Source: Pareuzebyella sediminis (GTDB lineage Bacteria > Bacteroidota > Bacteroidia > Flavobacteriales > Flavobacteriaceae). Taken from it: a stretch of 64,000 bases of DNA. Shown one piece after another: positions 61,397-64,000 of the stretch. The position numbers were made by a program, and so were the translations under genes. Under the pieces are notes generated by a model. The model ran no database searches. It saw only the letters and a list, made by a program, of their open reading frames with translations, and was not told where the DNA came from. Position 1 is the first letter of the stretch. Each line of letters opens with the position of its first letter. The stretch is taken from the NCBI RefSeq assembly GCF_008367235.1, contig NZ_VTZS01000008.1:1-64000 (forward strand). Reading direction: 5' to 3'.

Positions 61397-63367
61397 ATGG
61401 ATCAATTTCAAAATCAGGTTATGAAAAAAGTAGGACCCATGAATATGATGGAGCGCATCGCAATGGTGGCATTAGCAGGGTTGTTCTGTGTAACATGTGC
61501 ACCCGATAGCAAAGACGCCCCTCTCGTACTGCAAGAGCTTAACTATACGGAGAATCCCATAGATATTCCGAATCCGGATAGGGGCGCCTATAGAGGTCGG
61601 TGGCAGAATATAGCGCCTCATTCGGTTAATGAAACGAACTCACCTTTTGGGATTACCCCTGAAGTCGATCACCGGGTTCCGGTCGACGCAAATTCGGTAA
61701 GATATCACGGAAGGCAGGTGCCTCCCGTTGAAGGCGATGATATAGAAGCGACCCAATTTTACAACGGGGATAATCAAAACGACGCCCCTTACATCGGAGG
61801 TACCGGGGTCTCCGCCCTGCCCGCCATTTCGTTTATGTGTTTTGACCTGTGTAATTTTTCTTCCAACGCCTTTCTCTCGGCCAAGGATGCTTTTGGGTAT
61901 AAGGATGATGGATCGTTTGTAGATCCGGTCAGCGGAGCCGGACGAACAGGCAAAACCAGACCCTTGACCCCGTTTGCCCTTGATTATATAAGGGGCCTAC
62001 TTCAAAAAGTGAGGACCGGGGACGGCGTGGCCTTTGTGAAATTTTCGTACGATGGCAACGGCTTTAATTATATCGAATCCCATAAGTATCCGAACCTCGA
62101 TCTCACAAGTGGACTGATTCATGGCCCGGAGCCGACATTCGTAACCGAAAATAATCCATCGGCCAAGTGTACTGTACCAGGACATGAGGACAAAAACTGG
62201 ATAGAATATCATATTTGGCAGCTAAAGCCCATTTTTAAGGAGTTCGAAGACATTATCATGTGTGTGAAGACGGGGATGCTCGGCCCTTGGGGCGAACAAC
62301 ACTCATCACCCGAAGCTCAAAATGTGGATGCCTATAAGACACTTCTGGATGCGTATCTCGACGCAGTTCCAGATTCACGAGCACTTTTGACCCATGCAGG
62401 CGGATTTCTGGCGTGGTACAATGAAACCTATGGTACCACCTATACTTTTACCAACATAGACGCTATGCCGGTTCCACCAAAAGATTCGCCCGAGGCACGT
62501 TTTGGTTTTTTCAATGATAGTTACGCCGCTGGAAGTTGGGGCGACAATGGCTCGCTTTCGGAAGGGAATTCCATGATCGATAAGCGATATGGCGGTAGTG
62601 AATATGATCGGTACCGGGTTATCACTTGGATAAACAAACAAAACCAGATCGTTCAAGGGGAAGGAGGTATCGGTGATAATGTGTTTGGCAACATGCCCGG
62701 CGCTATTTTGGAAGCCCAACAGCTACGAACAACGGCTTTGAACATGAGACACGGTCGCTACGACCGATGGAACGATTTTAGGTACAATGAAGCCAACGTG
62801 ACGACGCCGGTGACGTTTCCGGCAAGTGGGGAAGAGCTACGGGAAGGGGCGTTCACCGGAGAGACCAAAACGACCATCTTCGACCCTGTATATGATGGGC
62901 GGACCGGATTGGAATACTTTCGGGACAGAATGGGGTATCGGTTCGTATTACGTGAGGCGAACGCCAGTGAATTCGTAGCCCGGAATGGTGTGCTTACGTT
63001 TGAAGGGAAGATTCAAAATGTAGGTTTTGGCAATGTGGTGAACAAGAAAAGGGTGTCGGTTATCTTAAAGGCCAAGGAGGGTTCCGATACTTTTACGGCA
63101 GCAACGAACCTTGATGCCAGGGATTGGCATACCGCCGAGGATGGAAATACCCGAGCGGACAATGAGGCGGCATGGCGTGATTTGAACTTCGCTATAGCAC
63201 TGGCCGAATTTGAGGAGGTACCCTCCGGGGAGTATGATATATACCTAAAAATCAATGACCCCAAAGAACAAAGTGCAAATAAGCGTTGCATTCGGTTTGC
63301 GAACAAGGGGAATTGCTGGAACGCCGACCTTGGTGCTAACTTGATAGGAAGAACAAAAGTGCGGTAG
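61397..63367 (+). CDS. DUF4874/DUF4832 domain protein, probable lipoprotein
   Basis: The 656-residue protein has a lipoprotein-like start (internal Met, then ALAGLFCVTC), followed by a DUF4874-type barrel-like region (about 40-400) containing NPDRGAYRGRW, AFVKFSYDG and GMLGPWGEQHSSPE. The DUF4832 region (about 400-650) has RFGFFNDSYAAGSWGD and AILEAQQLRTTALNMRHG, and ends in beta-domain segments. The barrel is reminiscent of glycoside hydrolases, but no reaction is known. Start could also be 61421 or 61439. It is the last gene of the plus-strand carbohydrate set. Confidence 0.8.
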   Translation: MDQFQNQVMKKVGPMNMMERIAMVALAGLFCVTCAPDSKDAPLVLQELNYTENPIDIPNPDRGAYRGRWQNIAPHSVNETNSPFGITPEVDHRVPVDANSVRYHGRQVPPVEGDDIEATQFYNGDNQNDAPYIGGTGVSALPAISFMCFDLCNFSSNAFLSAKDAFGYKDDGSFVDPVSGAGRTGKTRPLTPFALDYIRGLLQKVRTGDGVAFVKFSYDGNGFNYIESHKYPNLDLTSGLIHGPEPTFVTENNPSAKCTVPGHEDKNWIEYHIWQLKPIFKEFEDIIMCVKTGMLGPWGEQHSSPEAQNVDAYKTLLDAYLDAVPDSRALLTHAGGFLAWYNETYGTTYTFTNIDAMPVPPKDSPEARFGFFNDSYAAGSWGDNGSLSEGNSMIDKRYGGSEYDRYRVITWINKQNQIVQGEGGIGDNVFGNMPGAILEAQQLRTTALNMRHGRYDRWNDFRYNEANVTTPVTFPASGEELREGAFTGETKTTIFDPVYDGRTGLEYFRDRMGYRFVLREANASEFVARNGVLTFEGKIQNVGFGNVVNKKRVSVILKAKEGSDTFTAATNLDARDWHTAEDGNTRADNEAAWRDLNFAIALAEFEEVPSGEYDIYLKINDPKEQSANKRCIRFANKGNCWNADLGANLIGRTKVR

Positions 63368-63766
63368 ACAGCATTCCCGTTTATAAAGGGAAGGAAAATA
63401 ACCTCAAGCAAAGATAAGGAGCAGCACTTGGCTAAAGGTAAAACCTGTTCTCTAGAAAGAGGAGGTGCTCCATTTTTTTTTGATTTGTGTTGTGGTTCGG
63501 ATGGTTTCATTTATACATCAGAAGAACAGGCAAGCCCCAAGGATTACAACACCGACAAACCGTACCGTAAATTCAATCATTGGGAATTGTAATTGGGGTG
63601 TGTAAAAAATACGTATGCAACAGTCATAGCTTGCCCCGTACTGTCGATAGAATTGGCAAATTACTTCAACTAAGGAGTGCATATCCCTCTGCCTATGCTA
63701 TCCGCTCCATAATTCCCCTAATATTCACCCTAAATCAAGACCTTAAGTTAGGCTTTACGTTCGAAA
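63368..63766. other. Intergenic region before the partial epimerase gene
   Basis: About 400 bases between convergent genes. A 76-codon plus frame at 63580-63810 has no coding look. No terminator with a clear T-run beyond GCTCCATTTTTTTTT at 63467-63481 was found. Confidence 0.4.
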
Positions 63767-64000
63767 TCAGTCCCATTCCACGTATTTTCGCCAGTTATGT
63801 TCTTCCTTGAATCCAAGAACGTCACGTATTTTTCGATTCGAAAACAAAGCTTCGTGCTCTCCCAATTCCCGGCTAATCGGCACATTGGGAAAAAACCTTT
63901 CCACTAATTCCATAGAGGGGATAACGGCACTGTTGTTATCATTTCCTGCATTGAATACCTGATAGCCGAGGCCGTCTTTTTCCAAACATAAATGCACGAT
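63767..64000 (-). CDS. NAD-dependent epimerase/dehydratase, 3' end (partial)
   Basis: The visible C-terminal 76 or so residues (YQVFNAGNDNNSAV ... VERFFPNVPIS ... FSNRKIRDVLGFKEEHNWRKY) match the end of extended-SDR sugar or hydroxy-acid epimerases. The catalytic part lies beyond the window. The gene is transcribed towards the DUF4832 gene. Confidence 0.8.
   Translation of the reverse strand: MVHLCLEKDGLGYQVFNAGNDNNSAVIPSMELVERFFPNVPISRELGEHEALFSNRKIRDVLGFKEEHNWRKYVEWD

Noticed and set aside
1-64000. CRISPR arrays, rRNA and complete tRNA genes
   Set aside because: No regularly spaced short repeats, rRNA-like segments or full cloverleaf sequences were seen.

Overview
The window looks like chromosome of a marine member of the Flavobacteriaceae (Bacteroidota). 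This is an inference from low overall G+C, signal peptides and lipoproteins of Bacteroidota type, start sites mostly lacking Shine-Dalgarno sequences, many glycoside hydrolases and amidohydrolases, and families typical of that group (DUF6090, DUF5009, AraC regulators with membrane N-termini, GH29/GH2/GH3/GH130). No rRNA, complete tRNA or CRISPR array was found.

Layout. (1) 1-14455 is a surface-glycan region: a GT4 glycosyltransferase, a decayed IS3 element, a serine-acetyltransferase-like enzyme, a GT2 polyprenyl-phosphate glycosyltransferase, the cysC-cysD-cysN set that makes PAPS, and a six-gene minus-strand operon (epimerase, FAD oxidoreductase, polysaccharide deacetylase, sulfotransferase, GT39, GtrA). 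Together these suggest synthesis of a sulfated surface glycan or glycolipid. (2) 15276-25795 holds a Tat-exported Gfo/Idh/MocA oxidoreductase, an AraC regulator, GH3 and GH2 enzymes, a GH43 relic, and a GIY-YIG nuclease fused to an exonuclease domain that has lost its acidic catalytic residues. (3) 26022-36167 is a stress-type island: small membrane, lipo- and basic proteins, an Anbu proteasome-like peptidase with a transglutaminase, DUF892, DJ-1/PfpI, a Cys-rich copper-binding-type protein, GH130 and a large GT4.

(4) 39036-52459 is the most unusual part. About a dozen unrelated genes, nearly all on the minus strand (CPBP protease, GNAT, two amidohydrolases, FHA, HNH, membrane proteins, tandem DUF6090, AlbA_2-type, DUF3592, TPR), are separated by imperfect inverted repeats. 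Their outer motifs (CTAAC...GTTAG), long covarying stems and strand-biased G-T wobble resemble integron attC sites, but no integrase is present. Several modules are also bounded by perfect inverted repeats of 8-10 bp that differ from module to module. A mosaic dispersed repeat and two tiny genes sharing a 15-residue basic tail are associated with this region.

(5) 52635-63367 is a second carbohydrate region: GH29 fucosidase, a hydrolase-like protein without its serine, DUF5009 acyltransferase, two paralogous amidohydrolases, a Tat-exported deacetylase-like protein, a CBM9-like lipoprotein and a DUF4874/DUF4832 protein. The window ends in the 3' end of a minus-strand epimerase gene.
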